Shown here one piece after another: positions 6,333-6,453 of a stretch of DNA of 6,453 nucleotides (position 1 is the stretch's first letter; each line of letters starts with the position of its first letter). Both the position numbers and the translations under genes were made by a program. Under the pieces are notes generated by a model that saw only the letters and a list, made by a program, of their open reading frames with translations, did not search any database and was not told the origin of the DNA. Origin of the DNA: Oscillospiraceae bacterium (GTDB taxonomy: Bacteria; Bacillota; Clostridia; Christensenellales; Aristaeellaceae); NCBI GenBank assembly GCA_031266295.1, contig JAISBH010000220.1, positions 1-6,453 on the forward strand, written 5' to 3'.

Positions 6333-6453
6333 CACTTTGCCGCCTTCCACGCGTCGATCTGGCGCTGCTCTTCCTCAATGATCTTCGACGCGCCCGCCGC
6401 TTCCAGCTTTGAGATGAATTCGGGATATACCGTCTCAGGATCGACGGAACCGG
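6332..6453 (-). CDS. ABC extracellular solute-binding protein, C-terminal end (partial)
   Basis: Only the last 39 codons are in the window, ending in TGA (6334-6332). They read DPETVYPEFISKLEAAGASK and then IIEEEQRQIDAWKAAK, the typical closing helices of LplA/YtcQ-type lipoproteins that bind oligosaccharides for ABC importers in Bacillota. The rest of the gene, including any lipoprotein signal, lies beyond the right edge, and permease genes are expected upstream. The stop overlaps the ATG of the propeller gene by one base (TGATG), implying coupled translation. The ending differs in pattern from the binding module fused to the LacI regulator, so the two look like different subfamilies. The call rests on a short tail and is good but not certain. 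Confidence 0.75.
   Translation of the reverse strand, partial: GSVDPETVYPEFISKLEAAGASKIIEEEQRQIDAWKAAK

Noticed and set aside
6333..6350. GTG at 6350 as the start of the propeller protein
   Set aside because: ATG at 6332 has AAGGCGG at a 7-bp spacing and the TGATG overlap with the upstream stop, while the GTG would make the genes overlap by 19 bases with a poorer ribosome site.

Overview
The window looks like a chromosomal piece of a moderately GC-rich member of the Bacillota (Clostridia or Paenibacillus-like; I cannot place it more closely). The reasons are strong AAGGAGG-type ribosome binding sites, an IS1634-type transposase, a YesM/LytS-like sensor-kinase ectodomain, and a sugar-uptake neighbourhood built from an ABC solute-binding protein, an NHL-propeller protein and a LacI regulator.

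Left part (1-1910) is a gene graveyard. The first 300 bases are clearly AT-richer than the rest and hold no convincing gene, only a promoter near 244-272. That promoter drives a badly decayed IS1634-family transposase (302-1042, plus strand) that has several frameshifts. It is interrupted at 673-723 and ends at 1041-1091 in two near-identical 51-bp units in opposite orientation, each able to fold into two tandem hairpins. From 1182 to about 1910, on the minus strand, lies the N-terminal part of a membrane sensor histidine kinase, broken by three frameshifts and two stops and lacking all kinase domains.

Right part (1934-6453) is intact and dense. A minus-strand alpha/beta hydrolase (1934-2968) and a plus-strand regulator (3039-5315) diverge from a 70-bp gap. 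The regulator is the most unusual gene: a complete LacI protein (DNA-binding head plus sugar-binding core) fused to a complete ABC-type extracellular solute-binding module, with no signal peptide. Convergent to it is a minus-strand operon whose visible part is the last 39 codons of a genuine solute-binding protein, then an NHL six-bladed propeller protein resembling peptidyl-hydroxyglycine amidating lyase. The two are translationally coupled by TGATG and followed by a directional intrinsic terminator.

The likely logic is a carbohydrate (oligosaccharide or plant-derived sugar) uptake locus. The solute-binding protein captures the sugar, permeases probably lie upstream of the right edge, the hydrolase and propeller protein would process the ligand or its substituents, and the LacI-fusion regulator senses one or two ligands. 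The wrecked sensor kinase may be an older regulator of the same locus. The functional link is inference from gene order.
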